Below, one piece after another: positions 1 to 6,493 of a stretch of 8,887 nucleotides of DNA. The notes beneath the pieces were generated by a model, which was given only the letters and a program-made list of their open reading frames with translations, was not told the DNA's origin and searched no databases. The position numbers and the translations under genes were made by a program. The DNA comes from Bacillota bacterium. GTDB taxonomy: Bacteria > Bacillota > Syntrophomonadia > Syntrophomonadales > Syntrophomonadaceae. Numbering within the stretch: the first letter of the stretch is position 1; each line of letters opens with the position of its first letter. The stretch spans positions 1-8,887 of the forward strand of contig JAGFXV010000044.1 of assembly GCA_017861475.1 (NCBI GenBank). Direction: 5' to 3'.

Positions 1-48
1 ATTGTAGTTTACATAATAAAATATATAGTAAACGAGAACAGATAATAT

Positions 49-82
49 AAAAAAACAAGCCCGGTTATTGTACCGGACTTGT
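49..82 (-). terminator. Rho-independent terminator ending the leftward gene block
   Basis: Read on the minus strand, an 11-bp hairpin (arms ACAAGTCCGGT and ACCGGGCTTGT, one G-U pair, 6-base loop ACAATA) is followed at once by seven Ts. It lies 25 bases beyond the stop codon of the PH-domain membrane protein, so it closes the minus-strand block that includes pfkA and the dehydrogenase. On the plus strand the hairpin is preceded, not followed, by the A/T run, so it should act only leftward. The remaining 48 bases to the window edge are AT-rich and show no gene. Confidence 0.9.
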
Positions 83-107
83 AGAGATGTAAATAATCTT
101 CTGGTAA

Positions 108-938
108 TTAACTGAAACTAATCTGCACTACGGATAAGATCAAAAATATACCGGTGACAGCCATTCCTATCAGTAACGTAAAATATCCTCCCTGCTGGCT
201 GAATTGATACAACCGTTTGGCATTGGCATTGTTAAATAAATAAAGATTAATGGCCAATACGACCAGAAGGATGATCAGCCGGTCTGCCCCTGAATTCGGA
301 AAGAAGATAGCTACATAAAGACAGAATACCGCTAAAAATAAGTTATTTAATCTGGTGTAGAGCATAAAATAGCGGTCCGTATGCATATCGTGCCCTTTTT
401 TTTCGATCGGTATTGTTTCCATATCCAATATTTGTATTTCTTTGCCGGTCTTTTCAGCAATCTTTTTCGCCAGGGAATCGTCCTGCGGGGTGATCCCCAA
501 AAAGCCCCGCTTGGTTTTTAAATACAAGAAACCATTTTTCGCGTGGGTGCCGTACATTCTGACCGGTCCGACACCTTTAAGCTGAAACAGACCGACAACA
601 TAGCCGGGCCAGGTCATGGACATAAATGGAAATAGATTACTTCTTCCTTCGATCTGGATGATTTCGTCAATTTCATCCCAGGCAATATGCTTTTTGGCCA
701 CGCCCCATACCAATAAAAAGGTGTCATCGTTGACTACGTATTTTAATCTGATTGCACCCAGGACCAGGTAAATATAGACGACTAGAAATAAATATGCCGG
801 TATATACAACAATACTTTCAGCGCGTTATCATCAGGCCCCAGAGAATAACTTATGCCCCAGAATGAAAATCCAAAAACCAATATGCCAACGATGATCCCG
901 TATAAAGCCCCAAAAGATTTCTTCGCTTTAAAAGTCAT
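108..938 (-). CDS. Membrane protein with bacterial PH-like domain, function unknown
   Basis: This 276-aa protein has two N-terminal hydrophobic helices (about residues 11-32 and 40-62), a soluble stretch (about 65-165), and three C-terminal hydrophobic segments (about 195-213, 219-236 and 252-273). The soluble part has the pattern of the bacterial PH-like domain (bPH_5 type): a strand after a charged 'DEIDEI' segment, then 'RMYGTHAKNGFLYLKTKRG', then 'LGITPQD' followed by a helix. The ATG at 938 has a very strong Shine-Dalgarno (GGGGGAGGGG, 944-953) five bases upstream. It is the last gene of the minus-strand block, 30 bases after the dehydrogenase stop and just before the terminator, so it is probably cotranscribed. 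No catalytic motif is visible. The domain call rests on motif pattern only. The function is unknown; a membrane-associated binding or sensing role is possible. Confidence 0.8.
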   Translation of the reverse strand: MTFKAKKSFGALYGIIVGILVFGFSFWGISYSLGPDDNALKVLLYIPAYLFLVVYIYLVLGAIRLKYVVNDDTFLLVWGVAKKHIAWDEIDEIIQIEGRSNLFPFMSMTWPGYVVGLFQLKGVGPVRMYGTHAKNGFLYLKTKRGFLGITPQDDSLAKKIAEKTGKEIQILDMETIPIEKKGHDMHTDRYFMLYTRLNNLFLAVFCLYVAIFFPNSGADRLIILLVVLAINLYLFNNANAKRLYQFSQQGGYFTLLIGMAVTGIFLILSVVQISFS

Positions 939-968
939 ATAATCCCCTCCCCCTTTTAGATTATAGGC

Positions 969-1811
969 TTAATAATTATAGAATCCTTTTCCTGTCTTTT
1001 TCCCATAGTAGCCTGCTCTGACCATGGTTGAGAAAAATGGATGCGGACGATATTTGGGATCCCTGAATTCATTGTAGAAACCCAGCATGACAGCATGAAG
1101 GTTGTCCAAACCGATCATATCAGCGAGCTGCAGTGGTCCCTGTGACATTCCTGCCCCCAGGATCATAGCCTGATCGATTGCTTCTTTATCTGTACCCTCA
1201 GCGAATAACCAGATGGCTTCATTGATATAAGGCAGTAATATACGGTTGACGATGAATCCAGGACTTTCCCGATTGAGAAGTACATTTTCTTTGCCTATGC
1301 CAGCAACGAAGTTACGTGCGATCTCTACGGTTTGATCTGACGTTTCCATACCTCGGATCAGTTCGACTAATTTCATGTAGGGTACGGGATTTAGAAAATG
1401 AATGCCCAAAACTTTGTCCGGTCTCCTGGTGGACGCTGCAATCTCAGTAATAGAAAGAGACGAAGTGTTGGTAGCCAGAATAGTATGTGGCGGACATATG
1501 TTATCCAGCTCGGCAAAAATCTGTCTCTTAACGGCAATGTTTTCTACGACAGCTTCAATAACCAGATCAGCATCATTCAATTCTGCAAGATCGATCGTGC
1601 CATGAATGCGGCTTAAAATTTCGGGGATTTGATTTTCTTCCAGGTTGTTTCTCTCGACCAACTTGTTCAGATTGTCGGCAATTGTTTTCATTCCGTCCTT
1701 AACCAGCGATAACTGCAGGTCGCGAAGAATGACTTCAAAACCTGCCTGAGCGGCAACCTGAGCGATCCCGGCACCCATGATGCCGGCACCCAATACCGCA
1801 ATCTTCTTCAC
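969..1811 (-). CDS. hbd: 3-hydroxybutyryl-CoA dehydrogenase (3-hydroxyacyl-CoA dehydrogenase family)
   Basis: A cytosolic NAD(P)-dependent enzyme that interconverts 3-hydroxyacyl-CoA and acetoacetyl-CoA-type 3-ketoacyl-CoA, in butyrate formation or beta-oxidation. With the GTG start used here (280 aa) the N-terminus reads MKKIAVLGAGIMGAGIAQ. The Rossmann GxGxxG is at about residues 8-13 and an Asp (R-D, residue 31) ends the second strand, as in NAD-preferring members. The second half has the family motifs: NTSS (catalytic Ser about 117), GIHFLNPVP (His138), LVEL (Glu150), PGFIVNR (Asn189), and a C-terminal helical dimerisation domain ending YYGKKTGKGFY. Start choice: an ATG at 1820 would add three residues, but a G6 run lies directly against it. 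The GTG at 1811 sits nine bases from that run and gives the canonical family N-terminus. It follows pfkA by about 40 bases. No crotonase, thiolase or acyl-CoA dehydrogenase genes are nearby, so its pathway direction cannot be read from context. Confidence 0.93.
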   Translation of the reverse strand: MKKIAVLGAGIMGAGIAQVAAQAGFEVILRDLQLSLVKDGMKTIADNLNKLVERNNLEENQIPEILSRIHGTIDLAELNDADLVIEAVVENIAVKRQIFAELDNICPPHTILATNTSSLSITEIAASTRRPDKVLGIHFLNPVPYMKLVELIRGMETSDQTVEIARNFVAGIGKENVLLNRESPGFIVNRILLPYINEAIWLFAEGTDKEAIDQAMILGAGMSQGPLQLADMIGLDNLHAVMLGFYNEFRDPKYRPHPFFSTMVRAGYYGKKTGKGFYNY

Positions 1812-1858
1812 TTCGTTCATCCCCCCATTTTATGGATTATGAAAATCTATCATCAATT

Positions 1859-2953
1859 TCAGCGATCGCCGAAACTGATTCCCATTGCACGTGCCGTTCC
1901 CACCAATTCTCCCTCAGGATCTACTTTCTTCAAATCCTTAATAGCTTCAACGATAGGGACAGTTTCAATATTTGCCCCTCTGAGACTGACCATGCTGCCG
2001 AATTTGCCATCCATGACTGCATGTACGGCTGCGACTCCGTAACGGCTGGAAATGATACGATCATATGGAATCGGCATTCCTCCGCGCTGCAGGTGGCCCA
2101 GAACGGTCACTCTGGTTTCAATAGCACTTATATCTTCTATTTCCTGGGCCAGTTTATTACCGACTCCGCCCAGGCGAACCGGGTCATGACTGTTAGGTAC
2201 GAGTTTTTGTACCACCATTTCACCGCCCGCCGGAATTGCTCCTTCGGCTACCACAATAATGCTGAATTTTTTGTTCTGTTCGTAGCGCTGGTGGATTTTG
2301 TTAATGATATATTCCAAGTTAAATGGTATTTCAGGTATTAAAATTACATCTGCTCCACCGGAAATACCGGCATGTAAACTGATCCAACCTGCATATCGGC
2401 CCATTACTTCCAAAATCATGACCCGATGGTGTGATTCCGCAGTCGTATGCAGACGATCGAGGGCTTCAGAAGCCGTATTAACAGCCGTATTGAAACCAAA
2501 GGTAACATCGGTTGCCATCAGATCATTGTCGATCGTTTTGGGAACGCCCACCAGTTTGACACCCTTGCGATAGAAATGATCGGCAATGTGCAATGAGCCA
2601 TCTCCGCCAATTACGATCAGGGCATCGACTCCGAGGTTGTTCAAATTGGCTATGGCACGATCAGATTCATCTGAAGACTCGGTTTGTCCATTCACGATGC
2701 GATGAAAATTAAAGGGGTCGTCCCGATTGCTGCTGCCTAGAATGGTTCCGCCGGTATGGCCGATACCAGACACTGCCTTAAGATCCAAGGGCATATATGA
2801 ATTTTCGACCATTCCTTTAAAGCCATCCTGAAAGCCTATCACTTCGCAACCATATTCAATAATTGCAGCCTTGGTAACAGCTCTTATCACTGCATTAAGA
2901 CCGGGACAGTCTCCCCCGCCGGTTAAAACCCCTATTTTTTTTATTTCTTTCAA
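1859..2953 (-). CDS. pfkA: 6-phosphofructokinase, mixed-substrate (group III-like) type
   Basis: Glycolytic enzyme phosphorylating fructose-6-phosphate to the 1,6-bisphosphate in the cytosol; 364 aa. Motifs from the N-terminus: GVLTGGGDCPGLNAVIR (phosphate-donor loop, 8-24), VIGGDGS (114-120), VPKTIDND (137-144, catalytic Asp142), MGRYAGW (184-190), and LGHLQRGGMPIPYDR (285-299, fructose-phosphate arginines). The length exceeds the roughly 320 aa of classical bacterial PfkA and fits the longer mixed-substrate group. Gly119 (GGDG) is the residue type of ATP users, but Lys139 (PKTIDND) is the type typical of pyrophosphate users, so the phosphoryl donor is uncertain; ATP is somewhat favoured by the Gly. 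The start is a TTG with AAAGGAGG seven bases upstream. The frame stays open 33 codons further up, but that part looks nothing like the family. The 210-base upstream gap suggests its own promoter; the dehydrogenase follows about 40 bases downstream. Confidence 0.93.
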   Translation of the reverse strand: MKEIKKIGVLTGGGDCPGLNAVIRAVTKAAIIEYGCEVIGFQDGFKGMVENSYMPLDLKAVSGIGHTGGTILGSSNRDDPFNFHRIVNGQTESSDESDRAIANLNNLGVDALIVIGGDGSLHIADHFYRKGVKLVGVPKTIDNDLMATDVTFGFNTAVNTASEALDRLHTTAESHHRVMILEVMGRYAGWISLHAGISGGADVILIPEIPFNLEYIINKIHQRYEQNKKFSIIVVAEGAIPAGGEMVVQKLVPNSHDPVRLGGVGNKLAQEIEDISAIETRVTVLGHLQRGGMPIPYDRIISSRYGVAAVHAVMDGKFGSMVSLRGANIETVPIVEAIKDLKKVDPEGELVGTARAMGISFGDR

Positions 2954-2960
2954 AAGATAA

Positions 2961-2968
2961 CCTCCTTT
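2961..2968 (-). promoter_or_regulatory. Ribosome binding site that fixes the TTG start of pfkA
   Basis: AAAGGAGG on the minus strand, seven bases upstream of the TTG at 2953. This near-perfect Shine-Dalgarno overrides the longer open frame starting at 3052, whose extra 33 codons have no similarity to phosphofructokinases and would place the site inside the coding region. Confidence 0.88.
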
Positions 2969-3067
2969 GCAGCCATACTTTAATATGTTTGCTTTATTAA
3001 GGCAATTAGACGATTTAATCGTAAATGATCCATTGTTTTTTTTATTCGGCAAGAAATGGCAGATACC

Positions 3068-3096
3068 TTTATTGTGGTTTTAATGGCAACAATAAA
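3068..3096. repeat. Inverted repeat in the pfkA upstream region, possible operator
   Basis: Perfect 8-base arms TTTATTGT and ACAATAAA are separated by 13 bases, so the arm centres are 21 bases (two helical turns) apart. The site lies about 115 bases before the pfkA start and downstream of the candidate promoter. The spacing suits a dimeric regulator on one DNA face. It does not match the Rex or CcpA (cre) patterns. The arms are AT-rich, so chance is a real alternative. No U-run follows, so it is not a terminator. Confidence 0.35.
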
Positions 3097-3125
3097 CGGA
3101 TTTTATTAATTAATTTGATTTCAAT

Positions 3126-3153
3126 ATTATCACTTGTATCTTTAAATCACCAA
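3126..3153 (-). promoter_or_regulatory. Candidate promoter for the pfkA-hbd-PH block
   Basis: On the minus strand TTGGTG (-35, 3148-3153) and GATAAT (-10, 3126-3131; five of six consensus bases) are 16 bases apart, inside the AT-rich gap after the second ATP-grasp gene. This would give a 5' leader of about 165 bases containing the inverted repeat at 3068-3096. The -35 matches only three of six bases. No terminator is seen for the upstream pair, so read-through could also supply pfkA. Confidence 0.35.
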
Positions 3154-3163
3154 TAAATTCGCT

Positions 3164-4510
3164 TTAAATTTTGTCGTTTTTGAATCCGGCCAGATATACA
3201 GCATACTCAAGCGGCCGGCTGAATGTGTTGTGGACAATTATTTTGGACATTTCCGTCTGGGTTGTCTTGCGGGGTTTGGAGTTTACTTCAATCAGCCAGA
3301 GCCGGCCTTTTTTGTCGATCCCGATGTCCAGACCTAATTCGCCGAAAATACTCTCACTGTTTGACTCCAACGTATTGGCAATCATCTCACATACTTTTTC
3401 CATCTCTTGATTTTTTTCGGCAATCAAGTCTTTGTTGTTATGAAATATTTGCTTTAATACAACTACACTGCGTTCGCTTCTGCCTCCACTGCTGAGATTG
3501 GTTATGCTGCTCTTCGGTGCTGCTACTCTGACAAATTTTTTGCTGATCGCCCATGTACCTTGACCGTTTTTTTGATAAATGATGCGAATATCAAAAGCTG
3601 AATTTTGATATTTAATCAAATCGATCCCCTGCTGAACAATATAAGATTTGTTTTTTGTGATGGATTCAATTTTGCTGAGAAAATCAATGGAATTGCCTGC
3701 CGTTATGCGACGTATCCTTTGACAACCGAACAAACCATGAATGAGCCCGGTATCTTTATCTTTTCTGGCCTTAACGATCCCTTTTCCCTGGCTGCCGTTG
3801 GAAGGCTTAATAAATACTACTTTGTGATTATTCAACATATTGGCAAGGTTTACAGGAGTAAGCAGTTTGGTTTCGGGCAGGTAGGAGGACAATTCTTCAT
3901 TGGTGCTCAGCAGTTTGTAGACCCTCCATTTATTTAAAAAGGACGGATTAAAGTATTTCAGGCCATCAATACTCATGAGTCTGCGTCGGGCTGATTTTAT
4001 GTTTTCTCGTGCTTCTATGGCCCGGCTGGGAATGCGGTCATATACGACATCTGGCAGCGGATAGCGTGATTCTGCCCAGATACCGCTATGTTCAGTAATT
4101 CTTTTATAAACATAGCCCCGCGTAGTTTTGCTTGGCCAGTCAATACAGGAGGGAGTAAAAACAAAGATTTCAGCTGCCATTTTTGCGCCAATCTCACTGA
4201 GGTAAATCAACTCTGCCTGCAGGCTTTTCGGGTCATATTCGCTTCTATTGGGCAGGCCATTAACGAGTATTCCGATATAAGGGCCTAATTGCAGCAGATT
4301 TGCATCTTTATCGTAGCGTATTTGCATGTTGCGGTCTGATTTTACATGTAAATATTGTGCCAAATCGGATGAAAGCCTAAAAGGTTTGGCCAAATCGCGT
4401 TTCACTTCCAATCGGCATGGCATGGATATCATGCCGGCTCTGACCGTAATAATGGCATGGGGATCCAATTGTAGTTTTTTTATAAGACGGTTGGCAATAG
4501 TAATTTGCAT
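3164..4510 (-). CDS. YheC/YheD-family ATP-grasp protein, spore-coat-associated type (second of tandem pair)
   Basis: A 448-aa ATP-grasp protein of the YheC/YheD family. The B. subtilis member YheD is a spore coat protein; the ligation substrate of the family is not known. Residues from the ATG at 4510: LGPYIGIL (75-82), YPLPDVVYDRI (150-160), KYFNPSFLNKW (185-195), the ATP-binding lysine and glycine loop FIKPSNGSQGKG (233-244), YIVQQGIDLI (290-299), DIRIIYQKN (307-315), and the metal-binding end GELGLDIGIDKKG...LIEVNSKPRK (390-415; Glu408 and Asn410). No signal peptide or membrane helix. Start: the frame opens at a TTG (4549) overlapping the upstream stop as TTGA, but without a good ribosome site. 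The ATG at 4510 has GAGG 12 bases ahead and matches the paralogue's N-terminal fold, so I prefer it; 4549 remains possible through translational coupling. It is almost certainly cotranscribed with its upstream paralogue. Confidence 0.88.
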   Translation of the reverse strand: MQITIANRLIKKLQLDPHAIITVRAGMISMPCRLEVKRDLAKPFRLSSDLAQYLHVKSDRNMQIRYDKDANLLQLGPYIGILVNGLPNRSEYDPKSLQAELIYLSEIGAKMAAEIFVFTPSCIDWPSKTTRGYVYKRITEHSGIWAESRYPLPDVVYDRIPSRAIEARENIKSARRRLMSIDGLKYFNPSFLNKWRVYKLLSTNEELSSYLPETKLLTPVNLANMLNNHKVVFIKPSNGSQGKGIVKARKDKDTGLIHGLFGCQRIRRITAGNSIDFLSKIESITKNKSYIVQQGIDLIKYQNSAFDIRIIYQKNGQGTWAISKKFVRVAAPKSSITNLSSGGRSERSVVVLKQIFHNNKDLIAEKNQEMEKVCEMIANTLESNSESIFGELGLDIGIDKKGRLWLIEVNSKPRKTTQTEMSKIIVHNTFSRPLEYAVYLAGFKNDKI

Positions 4511-4545
4511 GGTGTTAATCATCCTCATTTTTGATATTGATTCGA

Positions 4546-5889
4546 TCAAAAGCCCGCCAGATAGATTGAATATTCTATAGGTCTGCGTACAGACAAGAGT
4601 CTGGATTCATTATCTTTCATAAGTGAAAATATTTTGCGGGCGGGTTTCAGATTGGCTTCGATCAACCATATCTTTCCATGCTGGTCGACCCCGATATCAA
4701 TGCCCAGCTCACCGGTAGGACCGAGTCTGGTTTCCAGCGTGCGGGCGGTTTCCAAGGCCAGAAAATCTATATCATTCATGATTTCTCTGACCTGTGTTTT
4801 GTCAAAGTAATGGTTTAGAAGCGTTTGCACATCGCCAACGCTGCCGCCGCCTGAAATATTACTGGTGATGGAGCCTGATTTTCCAATCCGGAATGCGTCG
4901 CCGGTTACCATCCAGTTTCCATTGCGGTTTTTTTGCGTCATTACCCGCAGATCCATAATGCAACCATCCTTGCGCAGCAAATTTATCTGTTGCTGAACAA
5001 GATAGCGTTTTGTACCCATAAATGATCGCAACTTGCGCTCCAGTTCCTGCAGGCTGCCTGCTTTTTCAGATATCTGACGCTGATTGATATGATATTGGTA
5101 TTCATATGATTTGGGACGTACGCTCTGACTGACTTTAATGATATTTTTGCCCTGTGAACCGGTGATTGGTTTCATATAAACATGATGATATTTATTCAGC
5201 ATTTCATTTAGATCGCTGAAACTATTGATCAGACGCGTATCAGGAAGATACTTTACGAGCCTGGAGTTTTGGATCAAGGTTTTATATGTTCCCCATTTGC
5301 CTATTCCCGGCGGATTGAAATATCGTACACCCATTTTCTGCAGGCTTTGGCGTACAGAATACCGGTTAAATTCACTGTTGCAGCGGGGATAGATAACATC
5401 AGGAAGAGGATACAATCCTTTTACCCATACATTATTGTGGCAGGTGAAGCCGCGAACCTGAGCTTTTATTAAATCCAGGTCCTTCATACTAAAGGCAAAA
5501 CAAACCGCTCCCATGGATTGAGCCTGCTCAATCAATTGACGGATAAAGAAAGACTGCATGCCAAAAGGTTTCGATCTGTCCGGTTTTAAGTTGGCCGCAA
5601 TACCGATATAAGGTCCAATGCGGATAATATGTTTATGATTAATGATGGCGTAAGGCATGTTGCTCTGGATTCCTGTTTTAGCTATTATAGCGGGATTTAT
5701 TTTCAAATTTTCTGAGGATAACAGTGCATCAGCGGCTACATGCATTGTGAAACGAGATTGGCCAAATTGCAATGTTATCGCTTGTTTATCCGTAAGATCA
5801 AGTTTATTCATCATATCTTGACTGACCAGCAGTGAATGAACGTCCAATTTTGCATCACTGCTGATTTTTACATGCAAATCAGGTAGCAT
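4546..5889 (-). CDS. YheC/YheD-family ATP-grasp protein, spore-coat-associated type (first of tandem pair)
   Basis: A 447-aa paralogue of the next gene, alignable with it motif by motif over its whole length. Residues from the ATG at 5889: IGPYIGIA (91-98), YPLPDVIYPR (160-169), RYFNPPGIGKWGTYKTL (189-205), ATP-binding YMKPITGSQGKN (238-249), YLVQQQINLL (296-305), DLRVMTQKN (313-321), SGGGS (346-350), and GELGIDIGVDQHG...LIEANLKPARK (393-419; Glu411 and Asn413 as metal ligands). All residues expected of an active ATP-grasp ligase appear present. Soluble, with no signal peptide. Start: a GGAG (5897-5900) lies seven bases before the ATG at 5889 and four before an adjacent ATG at 5892. The ATG at 5907 lacks a ribosome site and would leave almost no leader from the candidate promoter. 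The stop overlaps the possible TTG start of the paralogue. It is first in the leftward block and divergent from the DUF523 gene. Confidence 0.9.
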   Translation of the reverse strand: MLPDLHVKISSDAKLDVHSLLVSQDMMNKLDLTDKQAITLQFGQSRFTMHVAADALLSSENLKINPAIIAKTGIQSNMPYAIINHKHIIRIGPYIGIAANLKPDRSKPFGMQSFFIRQLIEQAQSMGAVCFAFSMKDLDLIKAQVRGFTCHNNVWVKGLYPLPDVIYPRCNSEFNRYSVRQSLQKMGVRYFNPPGIGKWGTYKTLIQNSRLVKYLPDTRLINSFSDLNEMLNKYHHVYMKPITGSQGKNIIKVSQSVRPKSYEYQYHINQRQISEKAGSLQELERKLRSFMGTKRYLVQQQINLLRKDGCIMDLRVMTQKNRNGNWMVTGDAFRIGKSGSITSNISGGGSVGDVQTLLNHYFDKTQVREIMNDIDFLALETARTLETRLGPTGELGIDIGVDQHGKIWLIEANLKPARKIFSLMKDNESRLLSVRRPIEYSIYLAGF

Positions 5890-5920
5890 CATGTGTCTCC
5901 AATTCATTGCTTTCTTAACC

Positions 5921-5951
5921 TACAATATGAAAAACGGAATTACTTTGTTAA
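5921..5951 (-). promoter_or_regulatory. Candidate promoter of the ATP-grasp pair, with a sigma-K-like pattern
   Basis: On the minus strand AC (5947-5948) is followed by 17 bases and then CATATTGTA (5921-5929), which fits the mother-cell sigma-K pattern AC-N17-CATANNNTA at every defined base. The same stretch can be read as a vegetative promoter: TTAACA (5946-5951, five of six), 18 bases, TATTGT (5922-5927, four of six). Transcription would start near 5915, leaving the GGAG at 5897-5900 inside the leader and supporting the start at 5889. The sigma-K pattern carries little information, so chance is possible. Confidence 0.45.
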
Positions 5952-5977
5952 CATTGGGTGTTTTGTATTTCAATCGC

Positions 5978-6006
5978 TTGAATTTGGCAGGATTTATAGA
6001 TACTAT
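5978..6006 (+). promoter_or_regulatory. Candidate sigma-A promoter of the DUF523/PP-loop operon
   Basis: TTGAAT (5978-5983), 17 bases, then TACTAT (6001-6006); each hexamer matches four of six consensus bases at ideal spacing. Transcription would begin near 6013, just ahead of the GAGGTG ribosome site (6016-6021), giving an unusually short leader of about 14 bases. It is the best plus-strand candidate in the divergent 137-base gap. Confidence 0.45.
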
Positions 6007-6026
6007 AAAAAAGTTGAGGTGATTAT

Positions 6027-6491
6027 ATGAGAGTCATAAGCGCTTGTTTATGCGGAATAAATTGCAAATATAACGGCGACAATAACCAGCACGATGAATT
6101 CATGAAAGAACTACGGGATGGACAGGTATTGCCTCTCTGTCCGGAGCAACTTGGAGGCTTGACGACCCCGCGGAGTGCCTGTGAAATTGAAGGTGGTACC
6201 GGGGAAGATGTTCTTGCCGGTCGGGCTAGAGTTATAAATGCAGTTGGCGATGATGTAACAGAGTTCTTTGTAAAAGGTGCGCAGGAATGTCTGGCTGTGA
6301 TGCGGCAGGCCGGTATTGATGAAGCCGTTTTGCAGCGCCGCAGCCCGTCCTGTGGAGTGGAAAAAATTTATGACGGAAGCTTTTCCGGTCATTTGATTGC
6401 AGGCGATGGCGTAACCGCTGCACTTTTAAGAAAGCATGGAATAAAAGTCTGGAATGATGAAGATTATCTCCAGCATAAAGGAGAGGTTTAA
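6027..6491 (+). CDS. DUF523 family protein, TudS-like (thiouracil desulfurase) Fe-S protein
   Basis: A 154-aa protein of the DUF523 family, whose characterised member TudS removes sulfur from 2-thiouracil using a [4Fe-4S] cluster held by three cysteines. The family hallmarks are here: SACLCG..CKYNGDNN (Cys7, Cys9, Cys13), LPLCPEQLGGLTTPR (Cys38, 35-49), GRARVINAVGDDVTEFFVKGA (65-85), and RRSPSCGVEKIYDG (Cys109), ending in a small domain with GDGVTAALLRKHGI. The length is typical of stand-alone DUF523 proteins, and no DUF1722 fusion follows. The usual SACLLG reads SACLCG, adding a cysteine. The ATG has GAGGTG five bases upstream. The PP-loop gene begins two bases after its stop, so the two are translationally close and probably work together in sulfur handling. 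Whether the substrate is free thiouracil, a thiolated nucleotide or a partner protein cannot be told from sequence. Confidence 0.88.
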   Translation: MRVISACLCGINCKYNGDNNQHDEFMKELRDGQVLPLCPEQLGGLTTPRSACEIEGGTGEDVLAGRARVINAVGDDVTEFFVKGAQECLAVMRQAGIDEAVLQRRSPSCGVEKIYDGSFSGHLIAGDGVTAALLRKHGIKVWNDEDYLQHKGEV

Positions 6492-6493
6492 AT

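Noticed and set aside
960..965. Perfect TATAAT on the minus strand just before the PH-domain membrane gene
   Set aside because: No -35-like hexamer lies 16-18 bases upstream and there is no TGn extension; AT-rich gap sequence explains it.
1832..2341. Open frame of 169 codons on the plus strand opposite pfkA
   Set aside because: It runs antisense to a fully recognised phosphofructokinase, lacks a ribosome site and shows no family motif; a shadow frame.
3010..3022. 13-base palindrome ACGATTTAATCGT upstream of pfkA
   Set aside because: The arms are only five bases, the site is too short and weak to call an operator without conservation data, and no U-run follows.
2980..3033. Possible 17-codon leader peptide upstream of pfkA on the minus strand
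   Set aside because: It has an ATG and a stop 27 bases before the pfkA start, but no ribosome binding site precedes the ATG and there are no regulatory codon runs or attenuator hairpin.
2954..3052. N-terminal 33-codon in-frame extension of the phosphofructokinase
   Set aside because: It is low in similarity to anything, AT-rich in composition, and contains the AAAGGAGG ribosome site that serves the TTG at 2953; the family begins at the TTG.
5945..5973. Alternative plus-strand promoter TTGTTA-17-TTTCAA in the divergent gap
   Set aside because: The -10 match is poor compared with TTGAAT-17-TACTAT just downstream.
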